Shown in pieces: positions 1-8,845 of a DNA stretch of 64,000 bases. Origin of the DNA: Rhodospirillales bacterium (GTDB taxonomy: Bacteria > Pseudomonadota > Alphaproteobacteria > Rhodospirillales > Defluviicoccaceae); the NCBI GenBank assembly GCA_016712375.1, contig JADJRE010000013.1:1-64000 (forward strand). Direction: 5' to 3'. How positions within the stretch are numbered: the first letter of the stretch is position 1; every line of letters starts with the position of its first letter. A program made the position numbers and the translations under genes. The notes below the pieces were generated by a model that worked only from the letters and a program-made list of their open reading frames with translations, made no database searches and had not been told where the DNA came from.

Positions 1-1
1 A

Positions 2-142
2 GACCCACGTTCTATGGTCGGCATGTTGCTTCCGCCTGCGTCCACCCATCCGATGACGCCTACTTCTTCGGGCAGCCCTGCGCCACCAGCGGAGAGCGAT
101 CCATCGGCGGCGCTTGCAGGCGCCGTTGCGTCACACACATAA
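2..142 (+). CDS. Possible C-terminal end of an upstream protein
   Basis: One frame is open from the window edge to a TAA at 140-142 and encodes about 46 residues rich in Pro, Ser, Ala and Thr. Such a composition would fit a disordered C-terminal tail. No domain is visible and a second frame is also open across this stretch, so this is only a weak call. The TAA lies about 45 bases before the lipoprotein signal sequence that follows. Confidence 0.2.
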   Translation, partial: DPRSMVGMLLPPASTHPMTPTSSGSPAPPAESDPSAALAGAVASHT

Positions 143-184
143 ATATGGACGTCACTTATTCGCGCAAAAGACTGGATCGACAGT

Positions 185-791
185 TTGGCCCGCATTACCG
201 CTGTTCTGCTTTCGGCGTTGCTGCTCTTCGGATGCGCCACTCCGTCTTCAACGCAATACAACACCAGCGAGGTTGGCCGGACCATCGAAACTTCGCCTGG
301 CTCGGTTATCAGTTCACGGGTCGTCCGCATCGCGGGTGAACGCAGCCCGATTGGCCCGCTGGCTGGCGGTGCGCTGGGCGGCGCCGGGCGGGTTGGGGCT
401 TTCAGTCCGGCTGGGCAGCCATCATTGGCGCCGTGATAGGGAGGGGCACCGGCTATCTGGCGCAGAACGCCACCAGCGGCGGCGAAGGCATCGAATATAT
501 CGTTCATATGGACGATGGCCGCACGGTCACCCTTGTCCAGAACCGGGCCAGTGGCGAGATGCCGATCTCCAACGGCACGCCGGTGCTGGTGCAGCTCGGT
601 GGCAGCAATTACAGCCGTGTGGTTGTCGATCCTCGTGGCGCGGCGCGAACATCTCCGGCGGGGGTGGCAGCTGGGCCGACCCAGACAAGCTGGGCGGTGC
701 GGGGGCGCCCGGCGCGCCAGGCGGACCTGCGGCACCGGGTTCGGATCAGACTTCCCGTACTTCGTCCACCGGTGGCGACCAGAGTCAGTAG
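185..791 (+). CDS. SlyB-like glycine-zipper outer-membrane lipoprotein, frameshifted
   Basis: A hydrophobic signal sequence ends in the lipobox LLLFGC, then a segment matching the SlyB/Pcp family (VGRTIET, then SVISSRVVRI), a glycine zipper (PLAGGALGGAG, later AAIIGAVIGRGTGYLAQ) and a conserved C-terminal part (IEYIVHMDDGRTVTLVQN, then VLVQLGG). The pieces are in three frames: a shift near 400 and another near 640, with the tail ending at the TAG at 789-791. The family is anchored in the outer membrane and is thought to stabilise the envelope. The first supported codon is a TTG at 185; a start upstream with another indel is possible. The conserved order of the fragments argues for one gene with sequence errors, though a real pseudogene cannot be excluded. 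Confidence 0.6.
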
Positions 792-967
792 CTTCAAGTC
801 AGCGCGCCGGCTCGACCAATTCGCGAAGACATCACAGCGTTAGCCCTCATCGATGGTGGCGTTGCAGGGCGGGGAGTTTCCACACCCCGCTCGGCTCTCC
901 ACATACAGGCGGCAGCGCTTCCACCGGGTATCCTGGCGACGTGGCGTTGCAGAGCGGAGGTTGGGTT

Positions 968-1630
968 ATGTGGATGATGTCAGGGAAGAAATCGCGGCTT
1001 CCGAGTGCTGAGGAAGCGTTGCCGGGCAGAGCCCAGACGATGCGGGTGGCAGCGCGGCACACGGTTACCGGCAATCCGATGCAACCACCGTTTCCGGGAG
1101 GTTTGCGGACGGCCATATTCGGTCTCGGCTGTTTTTGGGGCGCCGAACGCAAGTTCTGGCAGATCCCCGGCGTGTGGACGACAGCTGCCGGTTACGCGGG
1201 CGGCTATACGCCTAATCCCACCTATGAAGAAGTTTGCTCCGGTCGTACCGGCCACACCGAGGCAGTGCTGGTTGTCTTCGACCCGACGAAAGTAACTTAT
1301 GAAAGGCTATTGCAGGTATTCTGGGAGAGCCACGATCCGACGCAGGGAATGCGCCAAGGTAACGACGTCGGCACCCAATACCGCTCGGCCATCTATACCA
1401 CGTCCGCGGAGCAGCAGCGGCTTGCCGAGGAATCGCGCCAGACCTTCCAGCGCGCACTGACCGCGGCCGGCCATGCGGCGATCACCACTGAGATCGCTGC
1501 CGCCGGAGACTTCTTCTACGCCGAAGACTACCACCAGCAGTACCTGGCCAAGAACCCTCACGGCTACTGCGGCCTGGGCGGCACCGGGGTCAGTTGCCCT
1601 ACCGGCGTCGACGCCGTCGCCGCCGACTGA
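968..1630 (+). CDS. msrA: Peptide-methionine (S)-S-oxide reductase MsrA
   Basis: MsrA reduces methionine-S-sulfoxide in proteins back to methionine, using thioredoxin. The catalytic motif GCFWG is at residues 54-58, with the GGYTPNPTYEEVCSGRTGH and FWESHDPTQG family signatures following, and the C-terminal HGYCGLGGTG holds the resolving cysteine. The 220-residue length and the N-terminal extension (SAEEALPGR) resemble the long E. coli-type enzyme. The start is set at the ATG at 968 because GGAGG at 956-960 lies seven bases ahead of it. The thioredoxin reductase gene that would recharge its thioredoxin is 2.5 kb downstream. Confidence 0.93.
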   Translation: MWMMSGKKSRLPSAEEALPGRAQTMRVAARHTVTGNPMQPPFPGGLRTAIFGLGCFWGAERKFWQIPGVWTTAAGYAGGYTPNPTYEEVCSGRTGHTEAVLVVFDPTKVTYERLLQVFWESHDPTQGMRQGNDVGTQYRSAIYTTSAEQQRLAEESRQTFQRALTAAGHAAITTEIAAAGDFFYAEDYHQQYLAKNPHGYCGLGGTGVSCPTGVDAVAAD

Positions 1631-1640
1631 GGTGGTCGTC

Positions 1641-2135
1641 GTGAACGCTGATCCACCGCTTTCGTCACGCGCCAGCCTGCTCGGGCTCTTCGGCTTCGTG
1701 GTCGTCTGCATCGGCGTGTCATGGATCGCCGCCTGGGCAACTTCTACCAGCGTCGGTTCCTGGTATCCGACGCTGACAAAACCAGACTTCACCCCACCCG
1801 ATGAAGCCTTCGCACCGGTTTGGCTGACCCTTTATATCCTGATGGCGCTGGCCGGGTGGCGGGTGTGGCGGAAGGCCGGTTTTGCCGGTGCGGGCGGCGC
1901 TCTGTCGCTGTTTGCCATTCAGCTCGTTCTCAATCTGCTATGGCCGGTGCTTTTCTTTGGCCTGCAGCAGATTGAATGGGCACTGGTCGACATTGGCCTG
2001 CTGTGGCTGGCGATCGCCGCGACAGCCGTCGCCTTTTGGCGGACCGACGCCTTTGCCGGGGTGCTCCTGTTGCCGTATCTCGCCTGGGTAAGCTTCGCGG
2101 CAGTGCTCAACTACGAGATCTGGCGGCTCAACTGA
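1641..2135 (+). CDS. TspO/MBR-family integral membrane protein
   Basis: This 164-residue protein has five hydrophobic segments and the TspO signatures: WYPTLTKPDFTPP after the first helix, a W-rich second helix (VWLTLYILMALAGWRVW), then LNLLWPVLFF and the final AWVSFAAVLNYEIWRLN. TspO proteins bind porphyrins and affect tetrapyrrole handling and oxidative-stress responses; in photosynthetic alphaproteobacteria they modulate pigment gene expression. GTG at 1641 is used as start, 10 bases after the msrA stop, so the two genes are probably cotranscribed and both plausibly stress-related. Confidence 0.9.
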   Translation: MNADPPLSSRASLLGLFGFVVVCIGVSWIAAWATSTSVGSWYPTLTKPDFTPPDEAFAPVWLTLYILMALAGWRVWRKAGFAGAGGALSLFAIQLVLNLLWPVLFFGLQQIEWALVDIGLLWLAIAATAVAFWRTDAFAGVLLLPYLAWVSFAAVLNYEIWRLN

Positions 2136-2228
2136 TGAGGCGATACATCGCGGCGTCAGCCAAGCCGTCACGATCTGCGTCCGTATGCCGCCGAAGCTGG
2201 CGCTGATCCCCTGCGGAAAATCGTTCTA

Positions 2229-3113
2229 TTGGCCCTGCTCGCCGCTCTACTCTCTGCATGCTCGCCCCTTACCGCGCTCAACGATCTGCTCGTTCCGAGC
2301 AACGGCTGGGGCATCGAACGCGACCTTGCCTACGGCCCCAATGAGCGGCAGCGGCTCGACATTTATACACCCGTCGGCATGCACCGTCCGGCTCCGGTGG
2401 TCATATTCCTTTACGGCGGAGCCTGGAGCGGCGGTCGTCGCGCCTGGTATCGGTTTGTCGGCGAGGCGCTGACCAGCCGAGGTCTACGTCGTCGCCATCC
2501 CCGATTATCGTGTTTACCCCGAGGTTCGCTTTCCGACCTTGGTCGAGGACGCGGCGGCGGCGGTTGCGTGGGTGCGGGCCAACGCCGCCAGCTTCGGCGG
2601 CGATCCGGATCGGATGTTCCTGATGGGGCATTCCGCCGGTGCCCACATTGCCGCCCTGTTGGTTACCGACCGAAACTGCCTGGCGGCGCAGGGTCTCGAC
2701 GTGAGCACGGTGCGTGGGCTGATTGGCCTCGCCGGGCCATACGCCTTCGATCCCACGCTCCATTCCAGCACGAGGGCGATCTTTGCGTCGGCACCGAGTA
2801 TCGAGAAACGCAGCCGGTAAATTTTGTCCAGGGCGGTGAGCCGCCGATGCTGTTGCTGCATGGCGCTGCGGACACGACAGTCTATCCGGTTAACTCCCTC
2901 ACGCTGGCCGATCGCGTGCGTGCAAAAGGTGGCCGCGTCGAGACGATCGAATATCCGGACACCGGCCATGTCCGTCTCGTTCTCGAACTCGCCCGACCGT
3001 TCCGCCGCGACGGCGGTGTGCTCGACGTCGTCGGCCGCTTCATCGACGATCGAGTCGCAACCGCCGGAACCGTGGCGCCGACCGCTACCGTGCCGATAGC
3101 CCCGGCGCCTTAG
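2229..3113 (+). CDS. Secreted alpha/beta hydrolase (carboxylesterase-like), frameshifted twice
   Basis: The N-terminus has a lipoprotein-type signal (LLAALLSACS), followed by a BD-FAE/esterase-lipase fold: RLDIYTP, oxyanion-hole FLYGGAWSGG, nucleophile elbow GHSAGAH (Ser), Asp in HGAADTTVYP and His in PDTGHV. The fold is split over two frames: the frame used at the ends gives way near 2485 to another frame carrying the nucleophile region, and returns near 2815. Restoring both indels gives a normal protein of about 300 residues. The first usable codon is a TTG at 2229, although hydrophobic residues continue upstream to about 2217, so the true start is unsettled. Its substrate is not predictable. 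Confidence 0.7.
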   Translation: MALLAALLSACSPLTALNDLLVPSNGWGIERDLAYGPNERQRLDIYTPVGMHRPAPVVIFLYGGAWSGGRRAWYRFVGEALTSRGLRRRHPRLSCLPRGSLSDLGRGRGGGGCVGAGQRRQLRRRSGSDVPDGAFRRCPHCRPVGYRPKLPGGAGSRREHGAWADWPRRAIRLRSHAPFQHEGDLCVGTEYRETQPVNFVQGGEPPMLLLHGAADTTVYPVNSLTLADRVRAKGGRVETIEYPDTGHVRLVLELARPFRRDGGVLDVVGRFIDDRVATAGTVAPTATVPIAPAP

Positions 3114-3328
3114 CAGCCGGCCGGGTACCCTCCAGGAAGCGTGAAGTGGACGTGCCGCCAGCGCGGCCGTTTGGCGAGCCAGTCCCGGATCGGCTTGGTC
3201 TTGTGGGTGGCGTAATTGTCCATCACCAGATGCACGTCGAGGTCAGCGGGGACGTTGGGCTCGATCTGGTCCAGGAACTTCCTGAACTCGCTCGGGCTGA
3301 CGCTGGAGACTACGCCGCTGGGGGCGGC
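3110..3328 (-). pseudogene. IS630-type DDE transposase relic (C-terminal part)
   Basis: Read on the minus strand, this stretch encodes SPSEFRKFLDQIEPNVP, then VHLVMDNYATHK and WLAKRPRWHVHFT, the signature of the DDE endonuclease domain of a common IS630-group transposase (the D of MDNYATHK is a catalytic Asp). The expected continuation with the final Glu (roughly PTSASWLNQVE) is replaced by an unrelated tail and a stop, and there is no N-terminal part. It is a dead fragment wedged between the esterase gene and lrp. Confidence 0.7.
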
Positions 3329-3424
3329 TGATTACCCAGCTGCGCCTGCGTCTGTTCATGCGCGGATCAGGCTTGTCGACATCATCGCAAGTTGCCGGTG
3401 TCGAGGCGGAGGTGCAGGGCGAGA

Positions 3425-3916
3425 TCAGGAGGCGCCGTTGCCGTCGAGCGGGATCGGAACGCCCGGCTGCAGCTTCGATGTGCGGATCGACAGGGCAGAC
3501 TTGACGTGGGTGACGTTTGGCGCCGGCGTCAGCCGGGTGGTCAGGAACCGTTCATAAGAATCCCAGTCCTCTGCCACCACCTTGAGCAAAAAATCCGTCT
3601 CGCCGGCCAGCATGTAGCACTCGCGCACTTCCGGCCAGCCAGCAACGAGCAACTCGAACGCCTGCAAGTCGAATTCCGCCTGGCTGGCGAGGCCGACAAG
3701 CGCGAATACTGTGACGTTGAATCCCAACGCCTTCGGCTCGAGCTCGGCGTGATATCCGCGAAGATACCCGGCGCGTTCCAACGCCCGTACCCGACGCAGG
3801 CACGGAGGGGCAGAGATACCGGCGCGGCGGGCCAGCTCGACGTTGCTGGTACGACCATTTTCCTGCAGATCATGCAGGATACGCTGATCGATCTTGTCCA
3901 GTTTTACCCGTCGCAC
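3425..3916 (-). CDS. lrp: Lrp/AsnC-family transcriptional regulator
   Basis: This 163-residue protein has an N-terminal winged helix-turn-helix (about residues 5-60, LDKIDQRILHDLQENGRTSNVELARRAG in its core) and a C-terminal RAM ligand-binding domain (about 70-150; VGWPEVRECYMLAGETDFLLKV type). Lrp/AsnC proteins sense amino acids and act as dimers to octamers on DNA. It diverges from trxB; the 197-base gap should hold both promoters. The lrp-trxB-lsrB order is familiar from rhizobia, which supports it being a conserved ancestral block and not a recent arrangement. Confidence 0.92.
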   Translation of the reverse strand: MRRVKLDKIDQRILHDLQENGRTSNVELARRAGISAPPCLRRVRALERAGYLRGYHAELEPKALGFNVTVFALVGLASQAEFDLQAFELLVAGWPEVRECYMLAGETDFLLKVVAEDWDSYERFLTTRLTPAPNVTHVKSALSIRTSKLQPGVPIPLDGNGAS

Positions 3917-4113
3917 GATCGTACTTCTCCATAAAGGGCAGCACCACGCGCAATTATATTACTGTGAGGAATGCGGGCCCGATAGCTGGGAAATTGTTTT
4001 TGAATCGTTCTGATCTCCGACTGGCGCAGCCTTGCGCCGTGCGGCAGCGCCACCTATGCTATGCATTCCGGGAAACCATACATGATCACAGCGCATTGGT
4101 GAGCATCCCCCGC

Positions 4114-5088
4114 ATGTCGATCCGCAGACACGGCAAGATTTTGGTCCTCGGTTCGGGACCCGCTGGCTACACCGCCGCCATCTATGCAGCGCGGGCGAAC
4201 ATGGCGCCGCTGCTGGTTCGGGGACTACAGCCGGGCGGTCAACTCACCATCACGACCGATGTTGAAAATTACCCCGGCTTCGAGGAAACGGTGCAGGGGC
4301 CCTGGATTATGGAGCAGATGGACCGTCAGGCCGCGAAAGTTGGAACGCGGATGGTCGACGACATGATCGTCTCGGTGGACTTGTCGCGGCGGCCGTTCTT
4401 CTGCACCGGTGATTCCGGCGACAACTACACCGCCGATGCGCTGATCATCTGCACCGGCGCGCAGGCGCGCTGGCTTGGACTGGAGAGCGAAGCCGTATTC
4501 CAGGGTTTCGGCGTGTCGGCCTGCGCCACCTGCGACGGCTTTTTCTTCCGCGAGAAGCACGTGGTGGTTGTTGGTGGCGGCAACACCGCAGTCGAGGAGG
4601 CGATCTTCCTTACCAACTTCGCCTCGAGGGTGACGCTCATCCATCGCCGCGACAAATTGCGGGCCGAACGCATTCTCCAGGATCGGCTTTTCCGCGATCC
4701 GAAGATCACGGTGCTGTGGGACCACGTCGTCGAGGAGATCCTGGGCGAGGTTGTCCCGCACAAAGCGGTGCGCGGCCTGCGGCTGCGCAACGTCGTCAGC
4801 GGCGCCCACTCCGAAATGGCGGCCGACGGGCTATTCGTCGCTATTGGACATACCCCGAATACCGAGATCTTCCGCGGGCAGCTGGAGATGGACGAGGAAG
4901 GATATATCGTCACTGGGCCCGATAGCACGCAGACCAGCGTGCCGGGCGTCTACGCTGCCGGCGACGTTCAGGACAAGATTTTCCGACAAGCAGTTACCGC
5001 GGCCGGTACCGGCTGCATGGCGGCCCTGGAGGCAGAACGTTTCCTCGCTCTCGAAAGCGAGGCGGAGCACGCACACGCCGCAGAGTAG
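4114..5088 (+). CDS. trxB: Thioredoxin reductase TrxB
   Basis: TrxB passes electrons from NADPH through FAD and a redox cysteine pair to thioredoxin. Visible are the FAD-binding GSGPAGYTAA (residues 13-22), QPGGQL, the redox motif CATC in ACATCDGFFF (about 137-140), the NADPH-binding GGGNTAVEEA and the C-terminal FAD motif PGVYAAGDV. The length of 324 residues is normal. The start MSIRRHG is chosen over a longer open frame because it places the Rossmann motif at the usual distance from the N-terminus. The gene precedes the LysR regulator, separated by 113 bases. Confidence 0.95.
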   Translation: MSIRRHGKILVLGSGPAGYTAAIYAARANMAPLLVRGLQPGGQLTITTDVENYPGFEETVQGPWIMEQMDRQAAKVGTRMVDDMIVSVDLSRRPFFCTGDSGDNYTADALIICTGAQARWLGLESEAVFQGFGVSACATCDGFFFREKHVVVVGGGNTAVEEAIFLTNFASRVTLIHRRDKLRAERILQDRLFRDPKITVLWDHVVEEILGEVVPHKAVRGLRLRNVVSGAHSEMAADGLFVAIGHTPNTEIFRGQLEMDEEGYIVTGPDSTQTSVPGVYAAGDVQDKIFRQAVTAAGTGCMAALEAERFLALESEAEHAHAAE

Positions 5089-5201
5089 GCGGGAACGCAG
5101 AACCTAAGCGATTCGTCCGGCTTTACCGTGGGCGATACGCAGCGGCATGGGCGCTCGCGGCAGAACGTCGGCACGCGCAATGATAACAAGAGTGGTCGGG
5201 G

Positions 5202-6098
5202 ATGGCGATGGATTGGGACAAGCTGCGCGTCTTTCATGCCGTTGCCGAGGCGGGCAGCTTCACGCATGCCGGCGACATCCTTAACCTGAGCCAGTCGGCG
5301 GTCAGCCGTCAGGTCAGTTCTCTCGAGGAGAGCTTGGCGGTGCCGCTATTTCACAGGCACGCGCGCGGGCTGATGCTCACGGAACAGGGTGAAATCCTGT
5401 TCAAGACGGCGCGCGAGATCCTCGCCAAGCTGAACATGGCAGAGGCCCGGATCAGTGAAAGTCGGGAGCGGCCGAAGGGACCGCTGAAAATAACCACTAC
5501 CATCGCGTTCGGCTCCATCTGGCTGGCGCCTCGCCTGAAGGAGTTTCTGGAGGAAAATCCCGACATCGAGGTCTCGATGGTGCTTACCGACAATGAACTC
5601 GACTTGTCGATGCGCGAGGCCGATGTCGCTATCCGAATGACGACGCCCACACAGTCCGATCTTATTCAGCGGCGGCTAATGACCCTCAAGTATCATGTCT
5701 TCGCCGCCCCTTCCTATCTGCAGAAGCACGGTATGCCTCGCAATCCCAGTGATCTTGATGCGCATAGATTGGTTGTGTTCGGCGAGGACGCGCGACCACC
5801 GGTACCGAATCTGAACTGGCTTCTGGAGGCTGGGCTAAAGGAAGGCTCGCGGCGTAAGGCATTCCTTAAGGTCAATTCTACCTACGGCATCTTCCGCGCT
5901 GTACAAAGCGGCATTGGTATTGGCGCACTGCCACAGTATCTAAATCATGAAGCGGGAAATCTAGTTGAGATATTGCCCGAGATTACAGGTCCGGACCTGG
6001 ATGTATTCTTTGTTTATCCGGAGGAACTGCGGCATTCGAGCCGAATTACATTGTTCCGCCAATTTATTTTGCGCAAGGTAGAAGAACTCACCCATTAA
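5202..6098 (+). CDS. lsrB: LysR-family regulator, LsrB/VtlR-like
   Basis: The 298-residue protein has an N-terminal LysR helix-turn-helix (residues about 5-64, WDKLRVFHAVAEAGSFTHAG) and a C-terminal effector-binding domain (about 95-290). Its position directly after trxB and before a candidate AbcR-like small RNA is the arrangement known for LsrB in Sinorhizobium and VtlR in Brucella and Agrobacterium, where the regulator controls redox, envelope and abcR genes. The symbol is therefore assigned by family and synteny, not by sequence comparison. GC content drops in the last 250 bases. Start ATG 5202; a second ATG is two codons later. Confidence 0.8.
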   Translation: MAMDWDKLRVFHAVAEAGSFTHAGDILNLSQSAVSRQVSSLEESLAVPLFHRHARGLMLTEQGEILFKTAREILAKLNMAEARISESRERPKGPLKITTTIAFGSIWLAPRLKEFLEENPDIEVSMVLTDNELDLSMREADVAIRMTTPTQSDLIQRRLMTLKYHVFAAPSYLQKHGMPRNPSDLDAHRLVVFGEDARPPVPNLNWLLEAGLKEGSRRKAFLKVNSTYGIFRAVQSGIGIGALPQYLNHEAGNLVEILPEITGPDLDVFFVYPEELRHSSRITLFRQFILRKVEELTH

Positions 6099-6359
6099 GG
6101 ACGGTGCGGCCGGCGCTGGCGCGTGAGGCTGCAGCGCAGCATTGCAAATGCGGTCGTTCTTCCCTCATCCGGGTCAGAATAGCCATAAAACCGGCTCGGC
6201 TTTCCGCGATGGGTCGCAATGCGCGAATTGCCAAAAAACAGTTCAACCGCGCATGCGAACTCCGCATGGGAGCATTGCGATTTTTTGATATGGTCGTCGA
6301 GCGGATGGGTGGTTATATTTCCGTTTGTCGCTGCAATGCAGCATCGAGTTTCAAGGTTT

Positions 6360-6465
6360 CGGGTGCAAGGCCCGGAAGAGGGGCTCGTTCCTAACGAGTC
6401 CTACGTCTCCCAGACGTGAAGCCTCCCTGTTGGACTTGCCGGGCCCTTGGGCCCGGCATTTTTTT
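6360..6465 (+). ncRNA. Candidate AbcR/alpha-r15-like small regulatory RNA
   Basis: Downstream of lsrB is a run of three hairpins: arms 6381-6389/6393-6401 (9 bp, loop CCT), arms 6403-6408/6412-6417 (6 bp, loop CCC) and a rho-independent terminator at 6438-6465. Between them is an unpaired CCTCCC at 6422-6427. Pyrimidine loops complementary to Shine-Dalgarno sequences are typical of alphaproteobacterial AbcR-type RNAs, which silence ABC-transporter mRNAs with Hfq and lie beside lsrB/vtlR. The 5' end is a guess and no promoter was assigned with confidence. The structure is read directly; the family name is inference. Confidence 0.6.
6438..6465 (+). terminator. Rho-independent terminator
   Basis: A perfect 9-bp GC-rich stem (GCCGGGCCC, TT, GGGCCCGGC; 6438-6457) is followed by A and seven T residues (6459-6465). 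It would end the small RNA and any read-through from lsrB. The opposing secreted-protein gene ends just beyond it. Confidence 0.9.
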
Positions 6466-6477
6466 GTGCTTCCAGCG

Positions 6478-7735
6478 TTAGCTCGCGGCCTCGGCCGCCG
6501 CGGCAGGAATTAGGGGCTTGTCGAACAGGTACGGTTCGCCCCGATGCATCCAGTTCCAGGATGCCGGAGTTGCCGTGGGATTGAAAAGCAAAATAGATTT
6601 TACCATTTGACGCGGTGCTGTGCGAACCGGAGACCTTCGCTTCACCAATGAACGGCTTCAGGTTCATCAGCTTACTGCGCGTCCCGGTCTCAATATTGTA
6701 CTCGTACAGATCGTCGATCCAGGCACCACCGTCCGCCGTTGATTGATTGATTACATAGTAAAGGTTTTTTTCATTAGCAGACAAGGCGACAGCAGAAGAT
6801 TGTCGCACCTGTCCGCTCGGATCGATGGTCGTCAATGTCTTCTGCGTCCCGGATAGCAAGTTGAACTCATATATGTTCCGCAAGTCGCTCGCATACGCTT
6901 TCTTGCCATCACGAGTTACCTGTACGCCTGTCGTCAAGACGTACTGCGTGTGGAAGCTGGTCGCTTTGTTCTCTCCCGTGCTTATATTGTACATCCCGAA
7001 TGCGGTGTTGGCAGGCCCGCATTGATACAGAACTCTTCCGTCTGGCAACACGGCGGCGTCGCGACCGGCGAGTTGGCCGTTATCGTTGCTCGAAGAAACC
7101 CCAGGGACACGCTTTGTTTCGCGCGTGCGCGGGTTATAAACAACGAGTTCGCACCCGGTGGAGTTGGGCACGCCAATCCCGACGATCACATTCTTCTGTG
7201 GATAAACTGGTATGGCGTAGTAACCGCCTCGAGACTTGAACACACCCTGCGGCTGCCATTGTGAATGATCGGTGATCACCTTCGTTGCCAGGTCGTAGGC
7301 CATAAGATGACCACCGCGGATCACGGACATGTCGCGGTAATCGTGGGCGTTCATCGTTCCTACCCACATCTTGCCGTCGAGGTACCAGACGTGGGTATGA
7401 CCTTTGACGATTGACTCTTTCTTCGGCCAGAACTTGTTAGGCCCGAGATTACCGTCGCGCTTTGCCGCGGCGCCAAGACTTCCGAGGTATTCCTTTTCCC
7501 CGGAGATGGGGTTCCACCGGACGAGGTGGCAGTCAGGGTCGCCCTGGGTGCCGCAGAGGGTAGCATAAACGCGCTGCTGTGGGTCGAGGCCAACCCCGCC
7601 GAAGTTCATCGAGAACCTCGCGGTGACAGGCTTGATGTCGTCGAAACGGATCGCTTTTACCGGGACGTCTGCGACTGCAAATGAAGAACTCCCGAGGATA
7701 CATGGAACGATGAAGTAACGGAGGAGGGATTTCAT
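6478..7735 (-). CDS. Secreted beta-propeller-like protein of unknown function
   Basis: The protein starts with a Sec signal peptide (KSLLRYFIVPCILGSSSFAVA) and then shows repeated blade-like stretches (GVGLDPQQRVYATL, YDLATKVITD, VVYNPRTRETKRV, MYNISTGENKATS, YEYNIETGTRSKL) typical of six- to eight-bladed propellers. No catalytic motif is recognised. The open frame runs on to 6401 through the terminator and small RNA, but a one-base shift near 6540 gives an ordinary end (GEPYLFDKPLIPAAAAEAAS, stop 6478-6480), so the gene is drawn to that stop. It looks less GC-rich than its neighbours, as does the upstream gap, which hints at horizontal acquisition. It may bind carbohydrate or another ligand in the periplasm. 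Confidence 0.6.
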
Positions 7736-8094
7736 TGGACTACTCCACTACGAATTACCCCAATTGGGGTGTTATGATCGTACTTCTAGCACGCATGGCA
7801 TTGACCGTACCCATAGTTTCTTTCATTATTGATGTTTGCATCTAAAGGCAGATATACCCGCGCTGGTATAGCGTAGCGCAATATTGGGTGTGACAAGAAA
7901 AAAAATTGCAAGTTTGTAAAGCCTGCGGTTGTGCACACGGGCCAACCCAGGTAAAAACAAGCCCGTCGTCATCAGGCGGGATAAACTGCTGATTGCGCTG
8001 CACCTAGGGGCGGCCGTCGGTCGGCCAACTAACTCGGCGGGACAAACCAGTCGCCGCTGGCGCGGTGAAGCACCATTCGATCCTTAGGCGCTGA
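7736..8094. promoter_or_regulatory. AT-rich intergenic region with a 14-bp palindrome
   Basis: No gene is seen here. The perfect palindrome ACCCCAATTGGGGT at 7757-7770 sits 21 bases before the start codon of the secreted-protein gene, where an operator would overlap its leader or promoter. The rest is AT-rich (notably around 7900-7920), unlike the flanking chromosome, and no terminator for the quinone reductase on the other side is obvious. Confidence 0.4.
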
Positions 8095-8811
8095 TTAGCC
8101 CTGATCCGCCCGGGGCTTGGGATAAAGCCGCTCGTCGAAGTCGTCGAGACGGGGAAACGACAGCGGGGAAGCCCGCTGCAGGCTGAGCAGCCAGTTTCGC
8201 CACTCTGCCAGGACCGCCGCTCGCGCTTCGGCGGTGATGTACGGTACGTGATAGGCGTAAAATGGCGGTAGCACCTGCATGCCGGTGTACCACAGCGTGC
8301 CGCGCAGGATGGGGCGCAGCATCGTTTCAAGCTCGCCATGAATGGCGTCGGGACCGAACATGTGCGGCCGCGCGCCGAGCGTTATGCCGATGCTCGCTTT
8401 CTTGCCGGAGAGACCGCCGCGGTCGTAGAAGCGCTTTCCACCATACGTGAGCCCCGACAGCAGCACCCGGTCGATCCAGCCCTTCAGGATCGCCGGCGCC
8501 GAGAACCAGAACAGCGGAAAGCTCAGCAGCAGCAGGTCGGCTGCCTTCAGCTTTTCGACTTCTGCCGCGATGTCGGCTGCCAGCGTGCCGGTTTCGTAAG
8601 CGTGCCGCTGCTCAAGGGCATAAACGAGATAGTCGGGGTCGGCGCGATCAAGAAAGTCGGCCGCAGAGGCAACCGGATTGAAGCGCATCGCATAAAGATC
8701 GGTGACGACGACCCCATGACCGGCGGCGGAGAGTGTCTCTACCGCCGCGTTCTTCATCGCGGCGCAGAACGACTGCGGTTCTGGGTGCGCATGCACGATG
8801 AAGACGTTCAC
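8095..8811 (-). CDS. NAD(P)H:quinone oxidoreductase, flavodoxin-like fold
   Basis: The 238-residue protein begins with the NQO1/MdaB/KefF-type segment MNVFIVHAHPEPQSFCAAM and has the characteristic FPLFWFSAPAILKGWIDRVL and GLSGKKASIGITLGA blocks that cradle FMN or FAD. These enzymes reduce quinones or nitro compounds by two electrons. It lies 34 bases downstream of the EF-G paralogue on the same strand and is probably cotranscribed with it. The physiological substrate cannot be told from sequence. Confidence 0.88.
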   Translation of the reverse strand: MNVFIVHAHPEPQSFCAAMKNAAVETLSAAGHGVVVTDLYAMRFNPVASAADFLDRADPDYLVYALEQRHAYETGTLAADIAAEVEKLKAADLLLLSFPLFWFSAPAILKGWIDRVLLSGLTYGGKRFYDRGGLSGKKASIGITLGARPHMFGPDAIHGELETMLRPILRGTLWYTGMQVLPPFYAYHVPYITAEARAAVLAEWRNWLLSLQRASPLSFPRLDDFDERLYPKPRADQG

Positions 8812-8845
8812 TTCGCACCGTCACGCGTCAATGTTGGCCCAAGGG

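Noticed and set aside
869..890. Hairpin GCGGGG...CCCCGC ahead of msrA as a terminator
   Set aside because: No T run follows and the loop is long; it may be chance in GC-rich sequence.
6401..6477. C-terminal extension of the secreted propeller protein through the small RNA and terminator
   Set aside because: The extra residues are low-complexity and basic; a one-base shift near 6540 gives a natural end at 6478, and the extension would read through the antisense of a strong terminator.
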